A stretch of 41,268 bases of DNA from Syntrophobacterales bacterium Delta_02 (GCA_001603955.1 LVAA01000007.1:1-41268); one strand, 5' to 3'. Counted from the stretch's first letter, positions 6,865 through 15,424 are shown. Notes: generated from the letters alone by a model not told the origin. Made by a program: numbers and translations.

Positions 6865-8016
6865 ATGGATTATACATCAACACCAGATGAGGAACCCCTC
6901 AAAGACGTATCCAGCCTGGAACAAGGGGCTCCCGAGCCGGCACGGCCGGGGCCACAAAGTCCCGCCTCTTCGCAGGCAGCGGGCGGAAGGGACACGGCAT
7001 TGCTCGCTGCCTTTCTCGAGAATGCCCTCGACGGCGTTTACATGACCGACACGAAGGGCACACTTCTTTACATCAACCCGAAATGCGAGGATGTCACCGG
7101 CTACGGAAAAGATGAGTTGCTGGGCAGGAGCTTCGCAGGGCTGGGGATACTTCCGGAAAAAGGCCCGAACAATGCCGTCGCGCTGCTGCAGGAACATGTG
7201 GAAGGCAGACCCACCAGGTCCGCCCCCGTTCAACTCACCAACAAGGCGGGCCGCTCCGTGTCGGTTCGGATGGCCACCAATGTCATCAAGGGCATGGACG
7301 GAAATGTCATTCTCGGGACTCTCCGCGACATGGCCGGTCACGAGAGTGCGAATGAGGCCCTGCCCGAGTCGGAACAAAGATTCAGAGACCTCTCCGAGAG
7401 AGCCCTTGTCGGCATGTATATCCTTCAGGACGGGGTATTCAGGTACGCAAATGCCATGCTTGCCCGCATACTCGGGTGCGAACCCGGCGAGATGGACGGG
7501 AAGCCGGTGAGAGATGTCATCCTCCCCGAAGACTGGCCCCTGGTGGAAAAGGCCATGCATCGAAGGATATCGGGGGAACTGGGATCGCTCCATTACGAGT
7601 TCCGCACGGTCAGAAAGGACGGAGAGGTCAGGGACACCGAGGTGTACAGCTCCCGGACCGTGTACGGGGGACGGCCGGCGATAATAGGGACCTATCTCGA
7701 CATCACGGAGCGCAAACGGGCGGAGGAGGAAAAGAAACACAACGAGCAGCTCACCGCCGCTCTCGAGATGGCCGGTGCCGTCTGCCATGAGCTCAATCAG
7801 CCCCTTCAGGTGATCAGCGGCCACATTGACCTGTTGCGGATGGACAGCACCGATGGCCGGGTAAATGCGTCGCTCGAGGTAATAAAAGAACAGGTCGACA
7901 GAATGGGATCGATAACCAGGGAACTGATGGGATTGAAGAAGTACTCGAACCGTGATTACCTGGGGAAGAGCAAGATCACGGACATACGCCGGATCTCCCG
8001 GGAGGATGGGGAATAG
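6865..8016 (+). CDS. PAS-PAS protein with HisKA-like domain but no ATPase domain
   Basis: This soluble protein of 383 residues has a Pro/Ala-rich N-terminal tail (1-40), a PAS domain at about 45-158, a second PAS at about 168-285 ending in the LDITERKRAEEE linker, and a dimerisation/phospho-acceptor segment with H308 in CHELNQPLQVISGH. It stops some 75 residues after that histidine, so no N, G1 or G2 box of a HATPase domain exists. It could be a histidine phosphotransfer partner, a kinase scaffold or a truncated kinase. The reading frame after 8016 does not restore an ATPase domain. I chose the ATG at 6865, preceded by GGGGGAG, over an ATG at 6835 that lacks a ribosome site. Confidence 0.85.
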   Translation: MDYTSTPDEEPLKDVSSLEQGAPEPARPGPQSPASSQAAGGRDTALLAAFLENALDGVYMTDTKGTLLYINPKCEDVTGYGKDELLGRSFAGLGILPEKGPNNAVALLQEHVEGRPTRSAPVQLTNKAGRSVSVRMATNVIKGMDGNVILGTLRDMAGHESANEALPESEQRFRDLSERALVGMYILQDGVFRYANAMLARILGCEPGEMDGKPVRDVILPEDWPLVEKAMHRRISGELGSLHYEFRTVRKDGEVRDTEVYSSRTVYGGRPAIIGTYLDITERKRAEEEKKHNEQLTAALEMAGAVCHELNQPLQVISGHIDLLRMDSTDGRVNASLEVIKEQVDRMGSITRELMGLKKYSNRDYLGKSKITDIRRISREDGE

Positions 8017-8090
8017 CCCCCGCTCCCGCCGCTCTTCTTCCCGCCTTGCAAACACCTCCGTTCGATGCTATCGTATGGCACTGAAAAGAT

Positions 8091-8109
8091 GGTTCAAAGG
8101 TTCAAAAGG
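8091..8109. repeat. Two-unit GGTTCAAA repeat (family B-like)
   Basis: GGTTCAAAGGTTCAAAAGG lies between the PAS gene and the EndoQ-like gene, about 20 bases before the latter's ATG. It resembles the dispersed TTCAA/TTGAA units seen elsewhere in the window, but this copy is short and could be chance. Confidence 0.3.
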
Positions 8110-8129
8110 GGAAGGCGATAAGGATATAG

Positions 8130-9404
8130 ATGCGATTCTTTGCCGACCTTCATATTCATTCCCATTACTCCATCGCGACAAGCCGGGACATGGCGCCGGA
8201 GGCACTCTGGAAGTGGGCGCAGCTTAAAGGCGTGACCGTCATCGGTACCGGAGACGCCACGCATCCGGCGTGGTTCAGGGAACTCGGACGCAAGCTCGAC
8301 CCTGTAGGCAACGGCCTGTTTGCGCTGCGCGAGGACTTGAGGGACGACCTTATACCCCGCTCCTGCACGGCCGAGGTATTCTTCCTCCTGAGCACCGAGA
8401 TCAGCTGCATCTTCACCAGGAACGGAAGGACGCGGAAGGCCCATTGCATCGTCCTCTTCGATGACATGGAAAGCGCCCTTTCCCTCCAGGGACAGCTTTC
8501 AAAGGTGGGGAACATCTCCTCCGACGGAAGGCCGATCCTCGGCCTCGATGCGAAAAGACTCCTTGCGATGGTGATCGAAGAATGCCCCCGGGCGCTCTTC
8601 ATACCGGCCCATGTGTGGACACCCCACTTCTCCGTCCTCGGCTCCGCCTCGGCCTTCGACTCCCTGGAGGAGTGCTTCCAGGAACTCACGCCCCACGTTC
8701 ACGCGGTCGAAACAGGCCTTTCTTCCGACCCTCCGATGAACTGGCGCCTCTCGGCCCTCGACGGCCTCACCCTCGTCTCCAACTCCGACGCCCATTCCCC
8801 GCAGAAGATCGGCCGCGAGGCGAACATCCTCGACACCGATCTGTCCTTCGACGCCATAGCTCATGCCATCAGGACCGGGGGAGGCTTCCACGGGACCATC
8901 GAGTTCTTTCCCCAGGAAGGCAAGTACCACTACGACGGCCACCGCCCCTGCAAGGTCAGGATGACGCCCCGCCAGGCAGCTGACGCCGACTACCGCTGTC
9001 CTGTCTGCGGCAGGAAGCTGACCCTCGGCGTCCTCAACCGCGTCGAGGCCCTCGCCGACAGGCAAGCCGGCTTCCGCCCGCAGGACGCAAAGCCTTTCAC
9101 GTCTCTTGTCCCTCTCAAGGAGATCATCGCCGACACGCTGGAGGCAGGCGTACAGACCAAGAAGGTGGACAGACTTTACTTCGAACTCCTGGAGAAGCTC
9201 GGACCCGAGCTCGCCATCCTCATGGACGTACCTCCCTCAGACATCACACGCACCGGCCACCCCGACATGGCCGACGCGATCACCCGCGTCCGGGCCGGCG
9301 ACATCACCATCGAACCGGGCTACGACGGCGAATACGGCAGGATCAAGATAGGACCAATAGGAAATAGGACCTATAAGACAAATAGGACAAATAGGACGCT
9401 GTAG
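8130..9404 (+). CDS. Endonuclease Q-like PHP-domain nuclease
   Basis: A 424-residue protein. The PHP metal site begins D6-L-H-I-H-S-H-Y-S and continues with H-V-W-T-P-H near residue 155 and SNSDAH near 215. A Zn-ribbon half CPVCGRKL follows at about 290. This order matches EndoQ (the old TIGR00375 family), which nicks DNA 5' of deaminated bases such as uracil and hypoxanthine and at AP sites. The substrate here is inferred from the family. AAGGAT seven bases upstream supports the ATG. A weak TTGCAA-N17-TATCGT promoter may lie at 8046-8074. The last 15 residues (GPIGNRTYKTNRTNRTL) are translated from the family A repeat array, and the TAG stop itself is part of a repeat unit. Confidence 0.85.
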   Translation: MRFFADLHIHSHYSIATSRDMAPEALWKWAQLKGVTVIGTGDATHPAWFRELGRKLDPVGNGLFALREDLRDDLIPRSCTAEVFFLLSTEISCIFTRNGRTRKAHCIVLFDDMESALSLQGQLSKVGNISSDGRPILGLDAKRLLAMVIEECPRALFIPAHVWTPHFSVLGSASAFDSLEECFQELTPHVHAVETGLSSDPPMNWRLSALDGLTLVSNSDAHSPQKIGREANILDTDLSFDAIAHAIRTGGGFHGTIEFFPQEGKYHYDGHRPCKVRMTPRQAADADYRCPVCGRKLTLGVLNRVEALADRQAGFRPQDAKPFTSLVPLKEIIADTLEAGVQTKKVDRLYFELLEKLGPELAILMDVPPSDITRTGHPDMADAITRVRAGDITIEPGYDGEYGRIKIGPIGNRTYKTNRTNRTL

Positions 9405-9527
9405 GACTTGTAGGACTGATCGATGGCGCTGTGGTCAAGCACTAGTCTTCTTGTGTCCTATAGGTCCTATGCTGTCCTATAGGTCCGATATGTCCTATCG
9501 GTCCTATCTTGTCCTATAGGTCCTATC
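9348..9527. repeat. Inverted pair of family A (GTCCTATAG) repeat arrays
   Basis: Units of the form ATAGGAC run from 9348 to about 9416, and the complementary GTCCTAT units run from 9454 to 9527 with a 9-10 bp period, separated by about 37 bases. The two arms are complementary over ATAGGACCTATA and neighbouring units, so a long imperfect hairpin can form. The first arm overlaps the end of the EndoQ-like gene. The sequence GTCCTATGCTGTCCTATAGG recurs exactly in the array at 23708-23779. The remaining bases to the MFS gene (9528-9729) show nothing clear. Confidence 0.8.
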
Positions 9528-9729
9528 CTCTCCCTGCAGAACCTCTGAGAACAGGGAGGACGGTCAGGGTGTGAAACGGGCGTGAGGCAGGGTCTTTCAA
9601 TTTCGCTCATCTTTATTCTTCCCCGCCGCGCCGCGTCTGTGTTATGGTAACGGAACTGGCAATGGTGGGGATGGAAGGGCCAGTCGCTTCGGGGACAGTA
9701 CAACCGTTGATTGCTTTGTTGGAGCTGGC

Positions 9730-10980
9730 GTGGGAAACGGGATTTCTCGTCGGAGCGGTATCTTTTATGGCTGGATCATCGTCGCTATCGCCGCGGTGGG
9801 AACCTGCACCGGGTTCGGTATCATTTATTCCTTCAGTGTCTTCTTTAAATCGTGGATAGGAGAATTCGGCAGCTCCCGCGCCGTCCTGTCGGGCATTTAC
9901 TCCGTCGCCTTCATCGTCTACGGTATCGCCTCCATGGTCATGGGATGGTTTTCGGACAGGTACGGTCCCCGGAAGGTCATCGTTGCAGGGGGCTCCATCA
10001 TGGCGGCGGGCTGCATGCTCACGGCATTTTGCCACCACACGGCGGTCCTTTACCTGACGTGGGGCCTCACCGTCGGTATCGGCGTCGGCACCTGCTACGC
10101 TCCCACGGCCGCCACCGTTTCCAAGTGGTTCATCCACCGCAAAGGAATGGCCATGGGCATCCTCGTCTGCGGCCTCGGTATGGGCACCCTCGTTTTCTCT
10201 CCCCTGTCGGAATATCTCATCAAGTCCTTCGGGTGGAGGAGCGCCATCTTCATCCTGGGCGTGATCGCGCTCACCGTCTACATCGTGGAGGCCCTGATCA
10301 TCCGGGGAAACCCCCGGGATGTGGGCCTCGAACCCCTTACCGCCCCCGTGAAGAAAGGCAAAAACGCGGACCCTGACGCCGCCCGCAAGCTCGACATGCC
10401 CGAACACTCCATGACCGTGGCGGAGGCCCTGAAGACGAGGAACATGTGGTTCATCTTCGCCATACACGGCCTTTGGATGGTCGGGGTCGGGATCATCATG
10501 GCCCATTTCGTGCCCTATGCCACCGACCAGGGAACGAGTGTGAACAGGGCGGCCGCCATGATGGGATCCGTCGGCGCGATGAGCGTCATCGGCAGGTTCT
10601 CTCTCGGGATCCTCACCGAACATTGGGGAATAAAACGCTCCTTCATCATAATCCTCTGTTGCCAGTGCCTCACCATGCTTCTTCCCTTCCTCGGCAGCTC
10701 CCAGTGGCAGCTCTGGGTGTTCGTCGTCGTCTTCGGGTTCGGATACGGCGGCCTTGCCTCCATCTTCCCCCTTGCCCACGCCGAGCTCTTCGGGGTGAAG
10801 GCCATGGGTTCCCTCTTCGGCATCTCGCTCCTGGGCGCCACCATAGGCGGCTCCGCCGGCCCTCTCATCGCCGGCTTCTCATTCGACATGACCCGCTCCT
10901 ACTTCACGGCCTTCGGCGCCGGCTCGATCTCCATAGCTATAGCCATCCTCCTCGCCACGGGGATAAAGAAGAAGGCTTGA
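9730..10980 (+). CDS. MFS transporter, oxalate/formate antiporter (OFA) type
   Basis: This 416-residue inner-membrane carrier has about twelve hydrophobic helices split by a charged loop around residues 200-225. Typical MFS loop signatures appear: G-W-F-S-D-R-Y-G-P-R-K after helix 2 and G-N-P-R-D-V-G-L before the mid loop. The opening F-Y-G-W-I-I-V and the GFGIIYSFSVFF helix resemble OFA-family and monocarboxylate carriers. An organic anion is the likely substrate, but the exact one is unknown. The start is a GTG with TTGGAG five bases upstream. Its TGA stop is supplied by the first GCTTGA unit of the family B repeat that follows. Confidence 0.85.
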   Translation: MGNGISRRSGIFYGWIIVAIAAVGTCTGFGIIYSFSVFFKSWIGEFGSSRAVLSGIYSVAFIVYGIASMVMGWFSDRYGPRKVIVAGGSIMAAGCMLTAFCHHTAVLYLTWGLTVGIGVGTCYAPTAATVSKWFIHRKGMAMGILVCGLGMGTLVFSPLSEYLIKSFGWRSAIFILGVIALTVYIVEALIIRGNPRDVGLEPLTAPVKKGKNADPDAARKLDMPEHSMTVAEALKTRNMWFIFAIHGLWMVGVGIIMAHFVPYATDQGTSVNRAAAMMGSVGAMSVIGRFSLGILTEHWGIKRSFIIILCCQCLTMLLPFLGSSQWQLWVFVVVFGFGYGGLASIFPLAHAELFGVKAMGSLFGISLLGATIGGSAGPLIAGFSFDMTRSYFTAFGAGSISIAIAILLATGIKKKA

Positions 10981-11132
10981 ACCGCTTGAGCCGCTTGAAT
11001 AGCTTGAGGGTAAGAACCCGTGAGGGCTGCACAGTTCGTTCACCCGACATAAGCGGGGACCGGGGTTCTCTTTGATCCAACCGTCTTCGGTCCTTTTCTA
11101 ACCCTCAAACAATTCAAGCTATTCAAGCCGTT
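10975..11132. repeat. Inverted pair of family B (CTTGAACCG) repeat arrays
   Basis: Nine-base units (GCTTGAACC, GCTTGAGCC, GCTTGAATA, GCTTGAGGG) run from 10975 to 11011. The opposite arm, with TTCAAG units, runs from 11103 to 11132. GCTTGAATAGCTTGA at 10993-11007 is exactly complementary to 11114-11128. Inside, AGAACCC (11013-11019) can pair with GGGTTCT (11063-11069). The structure begins within the MFS stop codon and ends about 40 bases before the next gene. There is no T-run. Confidence 0.8.
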
Positions 11133-11168
11133 TTGGCTCCGGTGCCTTCCTGTGTTATCATCCTCTCC

Positions 11169-11804
11169 ATGGAGGCGTTCCTTCTTGGGCTTTCGAATGG
11201 TGTTACCTGCATCGGCTATTGCGCCCCGGTGCTCGTCCCTTACCTCGTTGGTGAACGCCCGGGTATCACCGCGAGTGCCTGGATCGTGGCCCGTTTCCTC
11301 CTGGGCCGGCTGGCGGGGTATATCGCTTTCTCGGTCATCGCCTTTGCCTTTCACGTCTCTCTTTCAGGTTCTCCTTCGGCGCGCAGCGTCCTCGTGGGGT
11401 CGTCCTACATCGTGCTGTCCGCCCTTCTTATCCTTTACGGTTTCCGCGGGAGATTGAACACGCCGCGATGTGCGGCCCGGCAACCGGGCCGCCTCCTGTC
11501 CCGGGCAATACGCCTGTGGCCTCCCCTCGCCCCGGTCGTGCTCGGACTCCTGACGGGGCTCACCCTCTGCCCGCCCTTCCTCGTCGCCTTTGCGGCAGCG
11601 GTGGGGAAGGAGAGTCTCTCGGACAGCATCATGTTCTTCACGTTCTTCTTCTGTGGCACATCGATCCTATTTCTTCCCTTTCCGCTCATAGGCTCACTGA
11701 AACGCCCCGTCATTCTGTCCACCATCGGGAAGCTGGCGGCGGGAATCGTCGGTGTCTATTATTTTTATGCTGGTCTTGCGCTTCTTCTTGGTGCTATAAG
11801 ATAA
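11169..11804 (+). CDS. CcdA/TauE-like membrane protein with paired cysteines
   Basis: A polytopic membrane protein of 211 residues with about six helices in two similar halves. The first half opens with SNGVTCIGYCAP (C14, C18) and the second with GLLTGLTLCPPF (C134). Cysteine-proline motifs in equivalent helices are how DsbD/CcdA proteins pass electrons from cytoplasmic thioredoxin across the membrane. Sequence resemblance is also to the sulfite exporter TauE/SafE and UreH-like group, so transport remains possible. I chose the ATG at 11169. A start further up would add an unlikely tail, but no strong ribosome site is visible. It is the first gene of a four-gene operon with the polyferredoxin. 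Confidence 0.75.
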   Translation: MEAFLLGLSNGVTCIGYCAPVLVPYLVGERPGITASAWIVARFLLGRLAGYIAFSVIAFAFHVSLSGSPSARSVLVGSSYIVLSALLILYGFRGRLNTPRCAARQPGRLLSRAIRLWPPLAPVVLGLLTGLTLCPPFLVAFAAAVGKESLSDSIMFFTFFFCGTSILFLPFPLIGSLKRPVILSTIGKLAAGIVGVYYFYAGLALLLGAIR

Positions 11805-11813
11805 CTGTTGGCC

Positions 11814-12989
11814 ATGTCGAACAACACCGCTGACATACATCAGAAAGAAACGATGTCGAACCTCAGGGCGGCTCTCGCGACCCTCCCCATGATGTTCATT
11901 ACCCTTATCATGCTGTCCGGCGGAAAGGTGCCCCATGACGCGAGGCATGTCATCGCCTTTCTCGTGGCCTTTCTCTTCCTCAACACCCTTTTCTTCCTCA
12001 TGCTCAGAACGGGACGGACCGACCGGTGGCGCGCGGTCCTCTTTATCGTCTTCGCGGGGGTCTTTGTCATCTCCTTCATTTCCCATTTGATCGAGGCCCG
12101 GGGAAGCATGGCCATCTCGCAATCGGAGATGCTTGAATGCAGGACCCCTTTCTGTCATATCGTGATACCCATGACGATCATTCCCCTGGCCCTGACGCGG
12201 ACGATCATCTTCCCGGGAACCATGATGGGGGTATACGCGGCCATTGCCAGCATGTTCGTCATCTGGATAGGGGCCTCCCTTTCCCTTGGCAGGGGCTTCT
12301 GTGCCTGGGGATGCTTCTTCGGCGGATGGGACGACGCCATGTCGCGCATCCTTAAAAGACCGGTCATCAGGAAAATCGCGGGAAAATGGCACTACCTCCC
12401 TTTCGCAGTACTTCTCGCCGTTGTGCTCACATCGGCGGCCGCCCTGTCGCCCACGTACTGCATGTGGCTCTGCCCCTTCAAGGCGGTCACCGAATACGTG
12501 CAGGTCACGTCGGTCAAGACGTTCCTTCAGATGACCATTTTCATTTCGCTTTTCGCGGGCCTTGTCCTCCTTTTGCCCCTCTTGTCCAAGAAACGTATCC
12601 AGTGCGGACTTTTCTGCCCCTTCGGGGCCTTCCAGTCATTCACGAACAAGGTAAGTCCCTTCGAAGTGCACCTCGACAGGGACCTCTGTGTGAAGTGCGG
12701 CAGGTGCATCACCGTATGTCCCACCTTTTCCATGACGGAGGAATCGCTGGAAAAGGGACGAACGCGGATGACCTGCATCAAGTGCGGCAAGTGCATCGAC
12801 AACTGTCCGAAAGGGGCCCTTTCCTTCCATGTCAAAGGTGCCTCCCGGACGGACCACAGACTCGCGCAGAGGCTCCTTTTCCTTTACCCGTCATTTCTCT
12901 TTCTCGCCACCATGTCGGGAGGGAACATACAGAACACCATCGTGCGGATCATGGGCCTTATCACCACTGGGAGCCTTTTGGCACATTGA
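11814..12989 (+). CDS. NapH/MauN-like membrane polyferredoxin
   Basis: This 391-residue protein has about six membrane helices (residues 20-260) and then a cytoplasmic double ferredoxin. Paired cysteine turns follow the helices: FCAWGCFFGGW (163-171), YCMWLCPFKA (215-224) and CGLFCPFGAF (264-273), the NapH/CcoG/NosR pattern. The ferredoxin clusters are C292/C295/C298/C302 and C321/C324/C327/C331. Such proteins carry electrons between the quinone pool or ferredoxin and a periplasmic acceptor. It starts nine bases after the CcdA-like gene. A second ATG at 11853 with GAAAG upstream is an alternative. The tight spacing suggests the two products form one trans-membrane redox unit (inference). Confidence 0.85.
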   Translation: MSNNTADIHQKETMSNLRAALATLPMMFITLIMLSGGKVPHDARHVIAFLVAFLFLNTLFFLMLRTGRTDRWRAVLFIVFAGVFVISFISHLIEARGSMAISQSEMLECRTPFCHIVIPMTIIPLALTRTIIFPGTMMGVYAAIASMFVIWIGASLSLGRGFCAWGCFFGGWDDAMSRILKRPVIRKIAGKWHYLPFAVLLAVVLTSAAALSPTYCMWLCPFKAVTEYVQVTSVKTFLQMTIFISLFAGLVLLLPLLSKKRIQCGLFCPFGAFQSFTNKVSPFEVHLDRDLCVKCGRCITVCPTFSMTEESLEKGRTRMTCIKCGKCIDNCPKGALSFHVKGASRTDHRLAQRLLFLYPSFLFLATMSGGNIQNTIVRIMGLITTGSLLAH

Positions 12990-13002
12990 CAGAGGGATAT
13001 AC

Positions 13003-13485
13003 ATGGCATTGGAGAGACTGAAAGCAGCGGGCGGATACACGATGGCGGCGGCGGCCCTTGTCATTGTCTTTGTCGCCTTCGCCGGAAACGACGCCTTGAG
13101 CAACCTTCTTGCCCGATCGACGGGCGTCACCGTGTCACCGTGGTATTCCGGCGGCGAGGTCGTAGAGACGATAGACCATGGGACGTACAGGACCCTCATC
13201 CACCGCCCCGTCTTCGATGGCCTCTTCTCCGACCGCTCCGGCGGCTTCATCCAGATAGACTGGCGCGGAGAGCCCCCCTGGCCGCAGCAACTGCAGGATT
13301 CCGTTGACTACGACAGGGACGGCTCCCCTGACCTCATCGTCAATCTCGACACAGGAACCTTGAAGGCGAACGTTTCGACACAGGACAGGTCAGTTCGAGG
13401 CATCGAAGAAACCTACCGCCTCCAGAATGGCTTTGCCGTGAGGATCGCCCTCCACAAACACCCCGGAAAGGAAACCCCGAGATGA
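13003..13485 (+). CDS. Membrane-anchored periplasmic protein with Ca-loop-like motif
   Basis: Family not recognised; 160 residues. One hydrophobic segment at about 12-28 follows a basic N-terminus and acts as anchor or uncleaved signal, leaving a periplasmic domain of about 130 residues. That domain contains D102-Y-D-R-D-G-S-P-D110, the spacing of an EF-hand or FG-GAP type calcium loop. The GGGAT before the ATG at 13003 is a modest ribosome site. It lies 13 bases after the polyferredoxin and overlaps the Nudix start by four bases, so it belongs to the operon and may be the periplasmic partner of the redox proteins. Confidence 0.7.
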   Translation: MALERLKAAGGYTMAAAALVIVFVAFAGNDALSNLLARSTGVTVSPWYSGGEVVETIDHGTYRTLIHRPVFDGLFSDRSGGFIQIDWRGEPPWPQQLQDSVDYDRDGSPDLIVNLDTGTLKANVSTQDRSVRGIEETYRLQNGFAVRIALHKHPGKETPR

Positions 13486-13889
13486 CCGACCCCGACTACG
13501 TGCCCGTCACGGCCGCCATCATCGAAAGAGACGGCAAGATACTCATCGCCCGCAGGAAACACCCCTTCATGGGACATCACTGGGAGTTCCCCGGCGGCAA
13601 GCTCGAGAATAACGAAACCCTCGAGGAGTGCCTGAAACGCGAGATCGAGGAGGAGCTTGGAATCGTAGTCTCCGTGGGAAAGCTCGTATCGTCGAGAAAG
13701 CATGTCCTCAACTGCCAGTCGGCCATCCTGCTCTACGCCTACCGGGCCCGCTATATCTCCGGCGATATCATCCTTACCGACCATGATGAGGTCGCCTGGG
13801 TCACCCTCGATGACCTCGAGGGATATACCTTCCCGGGCCCGGACAGGGAAATCGTCAAAGATATCCTGAAGACAGGGATGACCGACTGA
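13482..13889 (+). CDS. Nudix hydrolase, MutT type
   Basis: This 135-residue single-domain protein has a complete Nudix box at 38-60: GG-K-L-E-N-N-E, then the R-E-I-E-E-E-L-G core whose glutamates bind Mg2+. Together with the A-R-R-K-H-P and W-E-F-P-G-G-K context this is the MutT/8-oxo-dGTP diphosphatase subgroup. The likely role is removal of oxidised nucleotides, though other NTP substrates are possible. The ATG overlaps the preceding stop (ATGA), showing translational coupling within the four-gene operon. Confidence 0.88.
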   Translation: MTDPDYVPVTAAIIERDGKILIARRKHPFMGHHWEFPGGKLENNETLEECLKREIEEELGIVVSVGKLVSSRKHVLNCQSAILLYAYRARYISGDIILTDHDEVAWVTLDDLEGYTFPGPDREIVKDILKTGMTD

Positions 13890-13988
13890 CCGCCAACGGG
13901 ACGACGGGGCACATGAGCGCGTTTTCCGGGGGGGGGATCCCCTCAAGAAAATACCCGCTGCGTAGCCCGGACATCCGACCGCACGAAC

Positions 13989-14813
13989 TCAGCTCTTTAC
14001 GGTCACCGACCTCGACACGTCGAAGGGATTGGTGCGCAGGGCGAGGGAAAAAAGGAATGGGTAGTTGTTCTTGAGGAATTTCATGTAAACGAGCCATTCG
14101 CTCACGATGAGATGGTAAGCACGCTTGATGTCACCCGCGAGATGGTTGGCGTCGGACTGTGGAACGTCATCGAACCTGCCGCGATAGGCCAGTTCCTCGG
14201 TAAGGTGAAAGACCGCGCGCAACAGGTCCGTGAAGGATTCGTGCTCCAGGAGCACCGGGTTCTCGAGGAGGCGCACGAGAAAATCACGCCTATCCATGAG
14301 GAATGTCTTCAGCGATGAAAAATCGATATGCGCGATTTTTGCACCGTATTCATGGGTGCGCGAATCGCTGATCGCCCTGTCGAAGTCCTTGTCCGACCAG
14401 TTCGCGGTTGCCAGAAGCCCGGGGCGAATCGCGTCGAATTCGGGGTCGTACCGGGAAAAGGTCTCCAGGAGCCCTATACCGACCTCGCTGAAGAAGACTC
14501 CGATAACCATGTTCAGTTTCTGCATCCGCCTCTCCGTTTCCCGCCTGGCGAGCATCATCTCCGTCACGTTGGCGATGACACCGAGAAATGTCCCCACCCC
14601 CACTATAATGATCACGACCGCAAGCCCTTTGCCCGCGTCGGTAACGGGATGGACGTCGCCATATCCCACGGTCGCCATGGTAACGATCACGAAGTAAGCC
14701 GAATCGATGAGCGACGTCTTCTCGAGATACATGAACCCCACCGTCCCCAGGACCATGACGGCAAGAAAGATAACAAGAAATACCTTGAGGCGCGTGGAAA
14801 GATGGTTCTGCAT
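13989..14813 (-). CDS. Two-helix potassium channel protein
   Basis: The protein has 274 residues. Two membrane helices (about 9-29 and 62-83) flank a pore loop with the K+ selectivity filter T-V-G-Y-G-D at 48-53, the KcsA-type minimal channel. The C-terminal 190 residues are soluble and helical, without a recognisable RCK/TrkA-N Rossmann motif, so the gating domain is unassigned. It lies downstream of the thioesterase on the same strand, separated by the family B repeat at 14849-14940. Confidence 0.85.
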   Translation of the reverse strand: MQNHLSTRLKVFLVIFLAVMVLGTVGFMYLEKTSLIDSAYFVIVTMATVGYGDVHPVTDAGKGLAVVIIIVGVGTFLGVIANVTEMMLARRETERRMQKLNMVIGVFFSEVGIGLLETFSRYDPEFDAIRPGLLATANWSDKDFDRAISDSRTHEYGAKIAHIDFSSLKTFLMDRRDFLVRLLENPVLLEHESFTDLLRAVFHLTEELAYRGRFDDVPQSDANHLAGDIKRAYHLIVSEWLVYMKFLKNNYPFLFSLALRTNPFDVSRSVTVKS

Positions 14814-14848
14814 AGGAATCTATTCTATACCACGGAGAAGATGGTTGC

Positions 14849-14940
14849 AACCGCTTGAACCGCTTGAACGTCAGAGACGGAAAGGCCTCCATCTTTCAGC
14901 GCTCAAACTGTTCAAACTGTTCAAACTGTTCAAGCGGTCT
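14849..14940. repeat. Inverted pair of family B repeat arrays
   Basis: Two ACCGCTTGA units at 14849-14869 face four units at 14901-14940 in the opposite orientation (CAAACTGTT period nine, ending CAAGCGGTC). ACCGCTTGAAC is complementary between arms. On the minus strand the array begins inside the thioesterase stop codon, so the TGA is part of a GCTTGA unit, and it ends before the K+ channel gene. Confidence 0.75.
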
Positions 14941-15424
14941 TCAAAAGCGACAGGAAATACTCCTTTATTGCCGGTGTTGTCGCCGAGAAGTCGAAGCGGT
15001 CTATGAAGGCGTCCATGGCAAGGCCTTTCGCCTCGCGGAAGACGGCGTTGAGCCGCGCGTAGACCTCGCCCGCGGAGTCCTCTATCCATGCCGTCGAGAT
15101 GATGTCCCTGTCCTCGGTCCTCAGCATCTCGGCCTTCGCGCGGTAGGGGGTACTGCACATGATGGGCTTGAAGAACTCCATCTCCGCCTTTCTCGTCATG
15201 GCGACCATCTTCGTCTTCATGACGATGGCATACCAGACGATGACGTCGAGGATGCCGAATATCATGCCGCCGTGAAGGACCTCGGCGTAGCCCTCGAAGC
15301 GGTTATCTATGAAGAGGTCGGAGTAGATGATACCGTCCTCGTGGAATATCTGGAGCTGGAGCCCGTCCGGCCTCTCGGGGCTCAGGAAGAAGGATTTCTT
15401 GTATGCCGGAAGTCTGCCGTTCAT
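14930..15424 (-). CDS. Hot-dog fold thioesterase (PaaI-like)
   Basis: This 164-residue protein contains the hot-dog signature E-V-L-H-G-G-M-I-F-G-I-L-D (around 50-62) of PaaI/YbgC-like acyl-CoA thioesterases, followed by the expected strands and a T-R-K-A-E-M-E-F-F-K-P segment. The acyl substrate is not evident. Its ATG overlaps the stop of rlmN by four bases (ATGA), with GAGGTG upstream, so the two are translationally coupled. Confidence 0.75.
   Translation of the reverse strand: MNGRLPAYKKSFFLSPERPDGLQLQIFHEDGIIYSDLFIDNRFEGYAEVLHGGMIFGILDVIVWYAIVMKTKMVAMTRKAEMEFFKPIMCSTPYRAKAEMLRTEDRDIISTAWIEDSAGEVYARLNAVFREAKGLAMDAFIDRFDFSATTPAIKEYFLSLLKTA

Noticed and set aside
9348-9527. CRISPR array
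   Set aside because: Units are about 9 bp, degenerate and contiguous, with no unique spacers of 30-40 bp.
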